Shown piece by piece: positions 34,666-45,060 of a stretch of 64,000 bases of DNA. Position numbers and translations under genes: made by a program. The DNA comes from Hydractinia symbiolongicarpus. Taxonomy: Eukaryota > Cnidaria > Hydrozoa > Anthoathecata > Hydractiniidae. The notes below the pieces were generated by a model. It was given only the letters and a program-made list of their open reading frames with translations. It was not told where the DNA came from and did no database searches. Where the stretch lies: contig NC_079884.1 in NCBI RefSeq assembly GCF_029227915.1, forward strand, positions 25,792,001 to 25,856,000, given 5' to 3'. Numbering within the stretch: position 1 is the first letter of the stretch; the number at the start of each line of letters is the position of its first letter.

Positions 34666-35840
34666 CCTTTGTTTTTGCTATATTTTTTTCAGTGTTTCGG
34701 CGACGGAGAATTTTACAAAAATAGCCCCTAAAATGGCAACCTTGGCAACCACTTCACTTAACTAAAGCAAAGCAAATCTTATACAATCTTAGAACAAAGA
34801 AAGGAGAATGACATAAGCTACAATTGCCAAACAAAGTCAGTGGTATAAAGAAAGTAATTTATGTTTAAAACTGCACTTTTTTTGCATAAAATACACATAT
34901 AACTTTAGTAAAAATTGTAAAACTTGGTATATGATGTGTTTTCTGTTGACTGTGTTTGTAGAAAACCACAGATGATTTTAGCTAGGCTGTTTTTAATGAT
35001 AAATGTTTGACATTGAATTTTTAAATTGAGCTTTCAATAACTCTTTATGCATTGCGGTTAGGGACAATTTTTTTTTCATATAGTTCTAACATTTTTGGTT
35101 TTTATATGTGATTGAGCAAAAACCTTGTTTGGCATGGAATAAATTGTATGTCTCTGTTGATGTGTGTGCGGGCCTGTGTGGGTGCGAACTTTGCGTTCAT
35201 GGTTTTTATTGTATATAGAGATTTTACAATGTTTACAAAATTTACACACTTTTGCAGATTCCTGTAGCTAGGCAAAAAACATATATGGGGCAAAATGGCG
35301 ATTATTGAAATTCATAGAGATTATTTAAAAGCACAAGATTCTAAAGTCGCTGGAATTAATTTTTATAAAAAAGCAGACACATCATTGGGAAACCTTGACC
35401 CAAGCGAAATAACAAAGAGAATCTGTAAAGGAGGCAATAATAAAAATATAGATTTTTCTCAATAAGAAATGTTAAAATGTATTAAATGCATTGCATTAAA
35501 CACTAATTCACTAATTTTACATTGCGTACATCAGGCCTATTAATAAGAAAATATCACCCAAGCAATAAATTGCTCCCCTAAAGTTACAATAATGTAAACT
35601 GGGCAAGTTTATAAACGCGTATTTTATCACAGTCTTTTTTTATCTGTTTGTGGCGATTGCAGAAAATTTGATATCAAGCTATAATTATCGATAGCTATAA
35701 TAAAAACAAAGCTACATTAGCTAGCGTTTTTCTCAGCTAACGCCGCCATTTTATGATTATATGATTATAAATTTGACTGACAAAGGGCAATTATACGAAA
35801 TGTGCGATCAACCAGAGGTGGACAACCATTCTAAAAGCTG
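34666..35840. other. AT-rich stretch, possible zinc-finger debris
   Basis: No gene. On the minus strand at about 35110-35260 a frame contains KVCKFCKHC and KVRTHTG, reminiscent of a C2H2 finger and its RTHTG linker, but spacing is wrong and no second finger exists. Confidence 0.4.
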
Positions 35841-37182
35841 GGTAAGCTACGGTAAGATTGCATGGCCTAAATTGTTCCTGTTAAGCCTGTCACTTCACAC
35901 ATCGATCGTTTCAAAAAAAATTGTTTCAAATCGTTTCATTTTTTAATTAGCATATCATGTGATACGAATTTGAAACAATTTTAAAGTAATGTTTAATTTT
36001 TTGAAATCGTTTCAGATCGTATGGAAATCGTTTCATTAAAAAATAAAATCGTTTCATAATCTTTCAAGATTGTTTTATTATATTTACTTGAAATCGTTTC
36101 ACATACCATAATTCGTTTCAAAATCGTATCATTATGATCGTTTCAGTATATTTATTTTAGATCGTTTCAAAATTGTTTTTCTTTTACATTATTTTAACAT
36201 AAAGAATAATAGAAATTATTAATCTAATAAAGGTCTCTCAATAAAACCTACGCGCTGTCAAATAGGTTTTTCTATTGCTGCTTTTCGTTCTTAAACTTTT
36301 AAAATGTGATCTCTAACGAAGCTTTTTTATCGCCGCCTTTCGTTCTTAAATTTTTAAAATGCGATTCAAAAAGTCATATTTATCGCCGCTTTTCGTTCTT
36401 AAACTTTTAAAATGTGATCTCAAAAAGCTTTTCTATCGCCGTTCTTCATTCTTAAACTTTTAAAATGCAATCTCAAAAAGCTTTTCTATCGCCATTCTTC
36501 GTTCTTAAATTTTTAACATGCAATCTAAAAAAGCATTTCTATCGCCGCATTTCGTTCTTAAACTTTTAAAATGCCATCTCAAAAAGCATTTCTATCGCCG
36601 TTCTTCGTTCTTAAATTTTTTTTCCTCGCAATATTTTCCATTTTAAAGGAAATTGTTAGTTTTAAGAAAAACTGTTTATTTTTAGTTTTGAAAAACTGTT
36701 TAACAATATTTACGATAAAAGATGTTGTTGATGATGCTGATGTTGTTATGAATAAAAGAAAGAGAAACAATAATTTGACATTTATATATAAATTTAATTG
36801 GTTTTTAATTAGTTCAACATCGTTTCAAAATTCGTTTCAATAACCTCAAAGACTTTTACATTGTATCACAAATAATATTTTGACAATCGTATCGTTTCAG
36901 AATTTTTTCTAATCGTTTCAAAATCGTTTCAAAATCGTTTCACAATCGTTTCATTTTTACGAAGTTTATACAAAATTGTTTTGCAAATAAAATATGAAAC
37001 ATTTAATTCGTTTCATGATACGATTATGAAACGCTGTGAAAAAAATAATGAAACGATTTCCATACGATGAAAATCGTTTTAATTCGTATCAAAACTGAAA
37101 CGATCTTGGAGACGATCCCTAAGCTACGGTAACATTGCATGGCCTAAATTGTTTCTGTTAAGCCTGTCACTTCACGTTTGTG
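35841..37182. mobile_element. Foldback element of ATCGTTTC words with flanking 57-bp direct repeats
   Basis: The 57-bp text from TAAGCTACGGTAAGATTGC to CTGTCACTTCAC occurs at about 35843-35899 and again at 37125-37181 with a few changes. Between them, 35900-36190 and 36790-37120 are dense in AATCGTTTCA and its inverse (GATCGTATGGAAATCGTTTC at 36019 recurs inverted near 37050), forming long imperfect inverted arms around the 53-bp array. No coding capacity. Confidence 0.7.
36262..36620. repeat. 53-bp tandem repeat, 7 units
   Basis: Units hold CTATCGCCGTTCTTCGTTC, TTAAACTTTTAAAATG and ATCTCAAAAAG. Start points of the TTAAA word (36291, 36346, 36399, 36452, 36505, 36558, 36611) give a spacing of 53 bp after the first (55). 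It is the core of the surrounding foldback element. Confidence 0.9.
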
Positions 37183-37659
37183 AGTAGTTCTAAGGAGACA
37201 TTTTAAAAATTTAAACATCAGAATATTGCGATCGTAAAGTCTCAGGCAAATTAGTGTTTTTAATAAACTTTATGAACTGTACCCTAAGGATATACTTTTT
37301 TCACACATGATCTATGAAAATCACAAAAAGGTAACAAAACAAACAGTTTTGCATAATTTTACTTTTTGTTAGCTACTAATATACATTATAGTTGCATCGT
37401 ATTATTGATATAGCCTCATCAGGGTTGTCACATCTCCCTAAAACTACTCATATATCTCCTAATTTAAAATCATTCTCAATACCTGATGAAAACAAAACTT
37501 CAAATATCTAAAAGTTAATTTTGTTATAAACTGTTAATACAAAAAGCAGCGTCAGTTCAAAATATGTACATTATACATTCTGATTTTTAGGAATTATTAT
37601 AAAGAAAAATAAAGCTTAATAGATATCAATAATTTCTCAGTTTTCCTAATTACTACACA

Positions 37660-37692
37660 ATGTCATTGAACGAGCATGGGTTCTGGCTTTAG
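37660..37692 (+). promoter_or_regulatory. Short upstream ORF overlapping the ARM-TIR-SAM start
   Basis: An ATG at 37660, 16 bases before the main ATG (37676) and in another frame, gives a ten-codon peptide ending at TAG 37690-37692, inside the main coding region. If the transcript starts upstream, this would lower main-frame initiation. Confidence 0.4.
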
Positions 37693-40600
37693 CGCGCATA
37701 AAGGTAAAAAAACTGCACAGAGAGAGGCAACAGAGTGTTGTCAAAATAACAATGTAGATATAAAAGAGAGTACTGCAAATAAAAACGAAAACATGAGCGA
37801 GAATGAAAATATTGAATCAATAACTGAACATATTACGGTAAATCAATTAAATTGTGAAGAAACAAAAAATATCGAAGACAATGACTTTTTGGTTAATGCA
37901 GCAAATGTTCTGGATGAAGTTCTACCCTTTTTCGCACCAATTGAAGAACCAGAAATATGGGGTACTAAAGAAGGCCGAATTAAATCCAAGAAAATAGCAT
38001 TTCTATCAATAAATTCTAACAACAAGAAACTCACTCGGAAGAAAAGACAAGTAGTATCACAATTATTTAGTAAAAAAAATGTTCCTGAATTTGTTAAAAG
38101 TCATTTCGAATATGCAGTTCTTAACATGACTGATCTTTTTAAAAAAGATGAAAAAATATTAAAAGATGAATTTAAATCACAACAAGAAGAAGCTAGTAAA
38201 GGAGAAGGAGGGAAAACTAATAAAGACGAGGAAGAAAAAAACACTGTAGTAAATGTAACTTTGAATGTGCAAAATATTTTGGGAAACTTTCTAATGATGA
38301 TTATCAATTGTTCTGATGTGGATGTGGATTTTTGTTTTCAGTGCTGTAGTATTGGTATGGTGAAAATCTTGATTGACTCACTGACCTTGTACATGCCAAT
38401 TATAAGTGAGGAAGACAAAAAGGTATACTTGAGATTTATTCTTAATATATATATAAATATATATGTACTAGTCGCTTGCCCGTAGAAAAATCCACGGGTT
38501 TGCCCGTCCTTTTTATACAACATTGCGTGCATCTTGCTACTTGCGCAGCTAAGCTACCATTTTCCGTGACAGACAGACAGACAGACGTATACGGGTATTA
38601 CATTATAGATATAATATATATATATAGTACTTTTAAACTCAAATAGAGCAATCTGGTTGTACCAGATTGCTCCAATTGTAAAAAATCTTCATTATTAAAA
38701 ATGTTAGATCCTCTAATAAATGATCTTCCACATTTATGTATCTCCAAGTATCTGTAAAAATTATCAAATTGACCAGGTACAAGGAATAATTCTTTCGTTA
38801 CAAATATCGTTGGTGACACTAGTTTAATCGAGGTAAGAGATTTTCTCAGACTTTTAAATGTGCATTCCCTGCCTACCTCCCCCTAATTGTTTTTTTTCTG
38901 AAAAGTTAAAGATAAACTGCCCGGGTGCTTAGAGGGCTTGTTGTAAAATATGAATTGTCAATTTTGTGGAAATGAACTTTAGCCATTACGTTTACTTTGA
39001 CACGCTTGGGTTATAGGGAATGGCCCAAAAATTAAAAATTAATAAATCATAGTGCAAATCTCTTTTAGGATTTGACGGCCATGAACATCAGAGAAAATGG
39101 ACGAACAAGAATTTTGAGTTTCATCTTCAGTTGCCTTCACAACATTGGAAAATATCCTGCTAGTAGAAAATATTTTGAGTATTGTGACTGTATTGGAAAT
39201 CTGGTACCATTTCTTACAGCTATGACACAAATATTTTCAATGAAAGCATTATTAATACTCTCTTATTTGATCGATGAAGAAAACAATCACGTGATCATGA
39301 CAAACAAAGGTACTTAAGCTGTTATACGCTTATAATTACTGTAAAATTCTACTAAAATTTAGAGACCCATACCTCTTGTTTCCTCAGCCCTCTTCCGAGA
39401 TAACACATGACATGGGCCCAAAAGTTTAAGTTTGGAAATGTTTCAAAAGAAGAGCGTTGTTGTGTTTAGACCCTATCAAGTTGATTATCAGCTACCTGCG
39501 GAGTGCTATTAAATCAAAAAACCATCGTTACCTGGGATTTAGTTTGAGTGAATTGATCAATGGGTTACGACTGATTGCTCAAAATGATGTCAACAAACAG
39601 ATTGTAAGATGTTTTTGTACACATATGATAAAAATATTCTTTGTGAACTTTATTTTTCATTTTCAAAATGTCTTCAATACTTGATCGGCAAAGCAATCTT
39701 GTAAGAATTTCATGAATTTTATATCTGCAAAATGTAGTGCATGTGAAAAGTCACGTGGATAATTTCTGTCTTAAGATTGGTGAAAATGGAGGTATTGATG
39801 TCATTGCATTAGCTTTAGAATTTCGTCCAAATGACAAAGAGGAAGAAGAAAAGGAAGTACTAGAATCCTGCAAAGCATTATGGATCCTATCATTTCATGA
39901 CAACAACCGAAAATTGATTTGTGAAAATAATGTCATAATGAATCATTTGCAGAAAATTAAAGGCAGTAATAATAAAAGTCTTGGAAAAGCTGCTGCTGGA
40001 GCACTGTGGGAGTTAGAAGAGAAATACGAAAGAGAAGGTACAAGCTTTACTAAGGTTTTACAACGTAAAGGTGGGATACTAATACTTTATTGCAGCGAAT
40101 TTTTTCGATTTGACCTCAATTCTGCGAAGGAAATATTTTAAGTAATTTTCTTTTTCGCGCGACTATATTTGTGCATTTAAATTGTGGGTATCTTTAAACT
40201 TACTGCACAGGGATCCTCTTTTTTCTGCAATTTTAATACTCATTTACCCTTTTACACGTTTGAAGCGGTTTTTTTGCCCCGGCAATGCGTTACGTTATGC
40301 GTTATCATTCGAGAACAAGCTGTGTGCGAAAATAAAACCTTTGTGTATTTTACGAAACGTTTTGTGTATTGATATCTCAAGGCTAAGTTTACACGGTCGA
40401 TATTATGTCGTATCTAATTTAATTATTTGTCAAGGTTCGACAAAAGTATAAACTAAAATATCCAGCAAATCAATTAAATCCAGCATTTTTTGTCGAACTT
40501 GATGCAAAAGATTGGCAGGCATGGATTTTACGGGTGAACTTTTGTCCAACTTAATAGAATTTCGTGTTCACATTATATAAAACCTAAACATTTTTCATTT

Positions 40601-43600
40601 CCAGTAATGTGTACCTCGAAGCACTCTTTACTTTTTAATAAAGCAACATTTATAGCATGCTTTTAAAATTCTAGTGCCCCCCCCCCTAAGTTTCGCAGTT
40701 TCTTTGTTACTCTTGCATTTTATATTATATGAAGTACGCTAAACCTGCTCTTTAGCCTGCCAAGCGCTCCTCCCGTAACTAAGCGAGCTCTGCTATGTCA
40801 AATTTAAAATATCGTCTTTTATCTGTCAATACTGCTTCCCCGTGTGGTTTAATAATCCAAGAACGCATAGAAAATGCTCCGTCACATGGAATTAAAGGCG
40901 GAATTTCAACATCATCTATAATTTGGGATACATTAGGTATTACCTGCACATATGTTATGCCATAGATCTATTGATTGAAAATATGTGGAATCATGCGTTC
41001 CCAGGAGCTCCAATTGATACCCAGATAAAACGATATTTTTAGCATCAACAAGTGCCATCAATACGATTGAAAAGGGGACTAAATCTAAAGGCGGTGATAC
41101 ACGATCCGAATTCGACAAATTGGATCGTGTGTCATGTAAAAATTGTATGCTTTCTATATGAAAAATAACATTAATAGAGGACGTTTAAAAACATAATGTC
41201 TTCAAAAAAAAAGGTAAAAGAGAATTTAACGAGATTTTTTATCAGTGAATGGACGTTGGAAAAAACGCTGTGGAGAGCTTATTAGCAGAAGATATCCAAA
41301 GAAAATTAAAAAAATCTTCTTGCTCTAACCGATATTCGTTTATAACATCATGATCACACACCCCTAAATTAGATCTTTTATGCAGCATTGTTTCGTCCAC
41401 ATACGACATTTCTAATGCTTTCTTAAATATTTACTTGCTGAAATAATGACTGGCAACAGCAGCGAGTTCAACTCTGTCTCTCTCTTAAGACATTTTATTT
41501 TAAAAATAAATATCAGAATTTTGTTCTCGCTTATCACCTGTCAAGTTTCAATTTTAATTCTCATTATAATTTACACAAATCGAATTCGATTAATTGGATC
41601 GTGTATCATCGCCTTAATAGACAAATAAGCACCGTTGATACATAAAATGCGTAAGAGAACAGCCATTCCGATCCAAATTCAGATAAACTATTCGCATAAA
41701 TGTCCTTAGTTTTTGGGAAGAAACAAGCAACAAAATGATCCAATAAATTATCCACAATTGCATTGCAAACTTACGTGATGAATGTTGTAACTGTAGAAAC
41801 TGCCAAACCACACATTTCTGAAATGGTATACAAATAATCCCCTCTTGAAAACCTGTATGAACAGATTGCTAATCTTATATCTGGCTGTATAGGTTTTTCT
41901 GTGACAATTCCTATCTGTAACCTCGGTTGTATCTTACCGAGTATAAAGTCTGTCTCGACATTCGAAAAGATTTCTTAAAACGGTCGTTTTTATAGGTATC
42001 TCTTACAGTAAAAAACGACAAGTTCCCTTTCTTGGTGTAAATGAATTCAAAAGATAAAGCAATAATCTTGCGTTACTCGTAATGATGTGAGCAAGTCAAA
42101 TGTCTGTCTTCTTTGTCGATAGACTAGTAGCAACAGGGAAAAAAATCTTCATAAAAAATTGCTGTTCTTCGTTTTTGCTGTTTGGTATACAGATAAAGCA
42201 GCTAAAGTAGGCGTCTCCGATTTATATCAGCCATTCTAATCCTTCAATTAAGTTAAGTTCAACAAGCATCACGTATAAATACAAAAGTCAGGTTTTACCG
42301 CTCTTTTGCTGCGCTTAATAGTATTAAATTAGATACGACATAACAATCGACCGTATAATTTACATCTGACTGGTATCACGTGTAAATTGATAGTTTTGCA
42401 AAGTATGGTCATCAGGGTTCAGACAGACCCTAGAAAACCTGAAAAAAAGTCTTTTTTAGAAAATTTCAGGGAAACCCAGAGAATTTTTTTTTCACAATTC
42501 AGGGAAAACTCAGGGAATTTTGTTTTTACAATTCAGGGAAAACCCAGGGAATTTTTTTTGTCAGCATTACCACCTTTTTACCTTTTAAATCTGTTTGAAT
42601 CTAATTGATCTTTAAGACTCTTAAATGAGTTATAATTTTACCTATTGATGATCCCCAGCTGTAATATTTTGATTATGGCAAGTTATGTACTGTTTTCAAC
42701 AAATAAATGCTGGTCTTATATCTGACAATTTTACCTACTTATAATTGCTCAGAGAAGAAAGGTGCCAAAAGCAGGTTAGTATCAGGGGAAGATGCCTTCA
42801 AAACGACCAAAAACTCAGGGAAACTCAGGGAATTTATTTTGTCAGCTTTTGTCTAAACCCTGGTCATGCACAAAACAAGTATGATTTAAAGTGTAAGGTC
42901 AGAGTTGTTAAATTTATTCGGTAGATGTCGAGAAGAGTAAAACAAAAGGTCATATCATGATTAGTTATCAATGGACATACCAAAAAACCATGTTGCAAGT
43001 AAGAGATCAGCTGCAAAGCAACGGCTACAAAGTTTGGATGGATGTTGATCAGATGGGTGGATCTACCTTGGAAGCTATGGCAAAAGCCGTGGAAGGTGCT
43101 TGTCTTGTAGTAATAACAGTGTCTAGAGCATACAAAGAAAGTGCAAACTGCAGATCAGGTATATTTTTGTTTAGAATGTACGCCCCAAGTCCGCATTTAT
43201 CTCCTGTTGACGATTGAATTCACAAGCAAAAACGTTCACAAGAAAGGTGCTCCACCGTTGAAGCATTTGCAAATGGGCCTAAATAGTATTTCGCGTTGCA
43301 AAAACTAAAAATATTCTTTAAAGGAAACAGTTGAATCTAAAAAAGAGGATTCCACTAATTTGGAAATTCAAAATTCTGTAATATTTCGTTAAAAACTTTC
43401 GCAATAAGAGATTTGAAGTTCTCTCCCAAAAGATTGACTGAAAAAAATTTTCAATATAGAGGCTGAGTATGCGTTCCAGCTACAGCGTCCCATAATACCG
43501 CTAATGATGGAAAACAATTACGTTGCTGACGGTTGGTTAGGTTTTATCGTTGGTGCAAAGTTTTGGATAGATTTTAAAAGGGAAGAAAATATGGGAGATT

Positions 43601-44337
43601 CGTTAGAAGCGCTTCTTCGTGAAATAGAGGCACAAATCAATAAAGACGTAGTAAAAGGTACGTCTGTCTCGGGTGGTTATTAACTTTTAAGTTTTTTCCT
43701 TCCCCTTACACTTTATTTTCTATAATCCCATTGCATTGCGATAAATACCCCTTGCTTATTAGTTTTCAAATATAAATTCCCATACGCTCATTAATTAAGC
43801 TCCACCCTTTTAATAATTAACAGAAAGATTAATATATGCCTGTCACAAGAAAAATAATGACATTTTTTAATATTAACAGACAAACAAATCAGCGTTGTGG
43901 AGTCTTCGCTTCCTCTACAACAACAGCAGCCATTAACTTCGGTTGTTAAGTCTTGGTCGTCAAAAGAAGTAAACGAATGGCTAAAAAACATAAAACTTGA
44001 TCACTTATTACACGCGACCGTTAAAAATGACTTGGATGGATCCGTTTTGGTTCATCTTCACAACCTGAGAAAGGAGGTGACATTTTTGTCGTCGTCGTCG
44101 TTGTTGTTGTTGTTTTCGCTGTCGTTGTATTCGTTGCTATATTCGTTGTTATTGCCGTTGCGATCGCTTTCTTTGTTTTTGTTGTTTCTGGTTTAAATAC
44201 CGATTCTTGTATTTCAGAGTCCTGACACCTTTTTCCGCATGCTGAAAGAAGATTTAGGATTAAAGAAATTAAAGAATCTGTTTACATTTGCAGATGGTTT
44301 GCAAGAGCTGTTAGCCAAAGCAGCAAAAACAATTTAA
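37676..44337 (+). CDS. ARM-TIR-SAM protein (SARM1-related domains, different order)
   Basis: Eight exons: 37676-38422, 39069-39309, 39470-39603, 39776-40037, 42949-43158, 43460-43657, 43880-44076, 44218-44337; phases agree and the total is 2109 nt (702 residues). Residues 1-10, MGSGFSAHKG, fit an N-myristoylation signal (Gly2, Ser6). An acidic, low-complexity N-terminal region is followed by armadillo-like helices (about 195-460; typical IGENGGIDVIALAL and GKAAAGALWELEE). The TIR domain covers about 463-597: HIMISYQW strand A, VWMDVDQMGG BB-loop region, and SANCRSEAEYAF with Glu532 at the position of the TIR NADase glutamate. A SAM domain (about 621-697; WSSKEVNEWLKN, LKEDLGLKKLKNL) ends the protein. 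SARM1 has ARM-SAM-SAM-TIR, so the order differs. Probable role: membrane-bound, ARM-inhibited NAD hydrolase or TIR adaptor (inference). Confidence 0.85.
38467..38608. repeat. Foldback/short interspersed element, copy 4
   Basis: Same family as 15110-15577: ACTAGTCGCTTGCCCGTAG, ATCCACGGG, CCCGTCC and CAGACAGACAGACG in the same order. It lies in intron 1 of the ARM-TIR-SAM gene, just after the exon. Confidence 0.75.
38646..38672. repeat. Perfect 12-bp hairpin in intron 1
   Basis: GAGCAATCTGGT and ACCAGATTGCTC are separated by TGT. The minus-strand frame across it (38598-38819) has a protein-like composition but no recognisable domain. Confidence 0.7.
40387..42363 (-). pseudogene. PIF/Harbinger transposon with decayed DDE transposase
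   Basis: TIRs of about 35 bp: ACACGGTCGATATTATGTCG then TATCTAATTTA on the left, and the inverse at 42330-42363. On the minus strand, 41118-40933 gives PFSIVLMALVDA, and after one frameshift 40935-40775 gives IPPLIPCDGAFSMRSWIIKP and RRYFKFD: the strand and D-bearing motifs of DDE_Tnp_4 (Harbinger) transposases. A further piece lies at 41640-41811. Frameshifts, stops and a nested MITE make it dead. It occupies the intron before the TIR exon. Confidence 0.7.
41089..41614. mobile_element. Harbinger-like MITE nested in the Harbinger copy, TAA duplication
   Basis: TIRs AGGCGGTGATACACGATCC (left) and the inverse of AGGCGATGATACACGATCC (right); TAA at 41086-41088 and 41615-41617. It splits the transposase remnant, so it inserted later. 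Confidence 0.8.
42413..42862. mobile_element. MITE with CAGGGTT ends and CAGGGAAA inner words, 450 bp
   Basis: Ends CAGGGTTCAGACA and the inverse of CAGGGTTTAGACA, with GTCAT on both sides (42408-42412, 42863-42867). Inside, TCAGGGAAAACYCAGGGAAT words repeat about five times. It lies about 90 bases before the TIR exon of the ARM-TIR-SAM gene. Confidence 0.75.
44087..44190 (+). repeat. GTC/GTT trinucleotide tract in the SAM intron
   Basis: A run of GTCGTCGTCG then GTTGTTGTTG and decaying variants starts 10 bases after the splice donor at 44077 and fills most of the 141-base intron, serving as its pyrimidine/T-rich body. Confidence 0.8.
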
Positions 44338-44788
44338 CTACAACTTTCAAAAGTGATCAACGGCTTCCAGTGCTAAAACATATCAGGTGTTGAAACTACC
44401 ATTTGCAAATTGTTATCCTCGCCAGCGAAATTTTTTTTAGAAATATTACACAAATGTGAACGACCAATTCACTTTTTAATAGATTTCTTATTTTTTTATT
44501 TTTATTTACGGTGATACAGTACAAGTGAGATTTTTTAAAAAAAGTTAATTTAACCACCGTTTCAGACGGGAGATCGAAATGCAAACAGATTGGTTTGGTA
44601 ATTTAGCTGTGTCTGTTAATTACCAATTATCAAAATAAACAGGGTGGAAGATCTTAAAATGATTCTTCAAAGTATACTTCAAAAAGATGTACTCACATCT
44701 TCTCGTTACAAAGTTACAACAGCCTTAGTGTGTTGATAAAAACTTGTAATTTATTTATTTTTCGGTTGCGCTTCCGCTTGAAGTACTT
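44338..44788. other. 3' flank of the ARM-TIR-SAM gene
   Basis: AT-rich; several AATAAA-like words (for example near 44634) could serve for polyadenylation. No other feature. Confidence 0.4.
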
Positions 44789-45060
44789 TATTGTTCAAAA
44801 TGTTTGCGGTAAGAAAACTTTGCGGTTTCGCAGTAATTTCGAAAATTAAATTGCGCTAAATATCGGGTTTTATTGCAAACCGTGAAAATAAATTTCTTGA
44901 ATCTTTTAAACTATCTTTAAGTTTCAAACCGCGAAAAAAGCGATTTTTTTAAATCCTAGATTTAACCCCTGCGCTTTTAAATAAATGCTAAAATGGGTTG
45001 GTTAATAGCGGTTTTTACGAATCGCAAAAAATTTTTTCCGCAAACATTTCTGACAATAAG
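44789..45060. mobile_element. Foldback MITE with TTTGCGG words
   Basis: Left end TTATTGTTCAAAATGTTTGCGG and right end CCGCAAACATTTCTGACAATAA are inverted repeats. Inner arms also pair through GCGGTTTCGC/GCGATTCG words. About 270 bp, no coding capacity. Confidence 0.65.

Noticed and set aside
35102-35293. C2H2 zinc-finger gene on the minus strand
   Set aside because: Only a C-x-x-C and an RTHTG-like linker are present; spacing is wrong and no complete finger exists.
38598-38819. Extra exon of the ARM-TIR-SAM gene in intron 1
   Set aside because: All plus-strand frames hold stops; exons 1 and 2 join in phase without it.
39737-39775. Longer form of ARM exon 4 starting after GTAG at 39737
   Set aside because: That acceptor breaks phase with the preceding exon; the acceptor at 39774-39775 keeps phase and gives a typical ARM sequence (IGENGGI).
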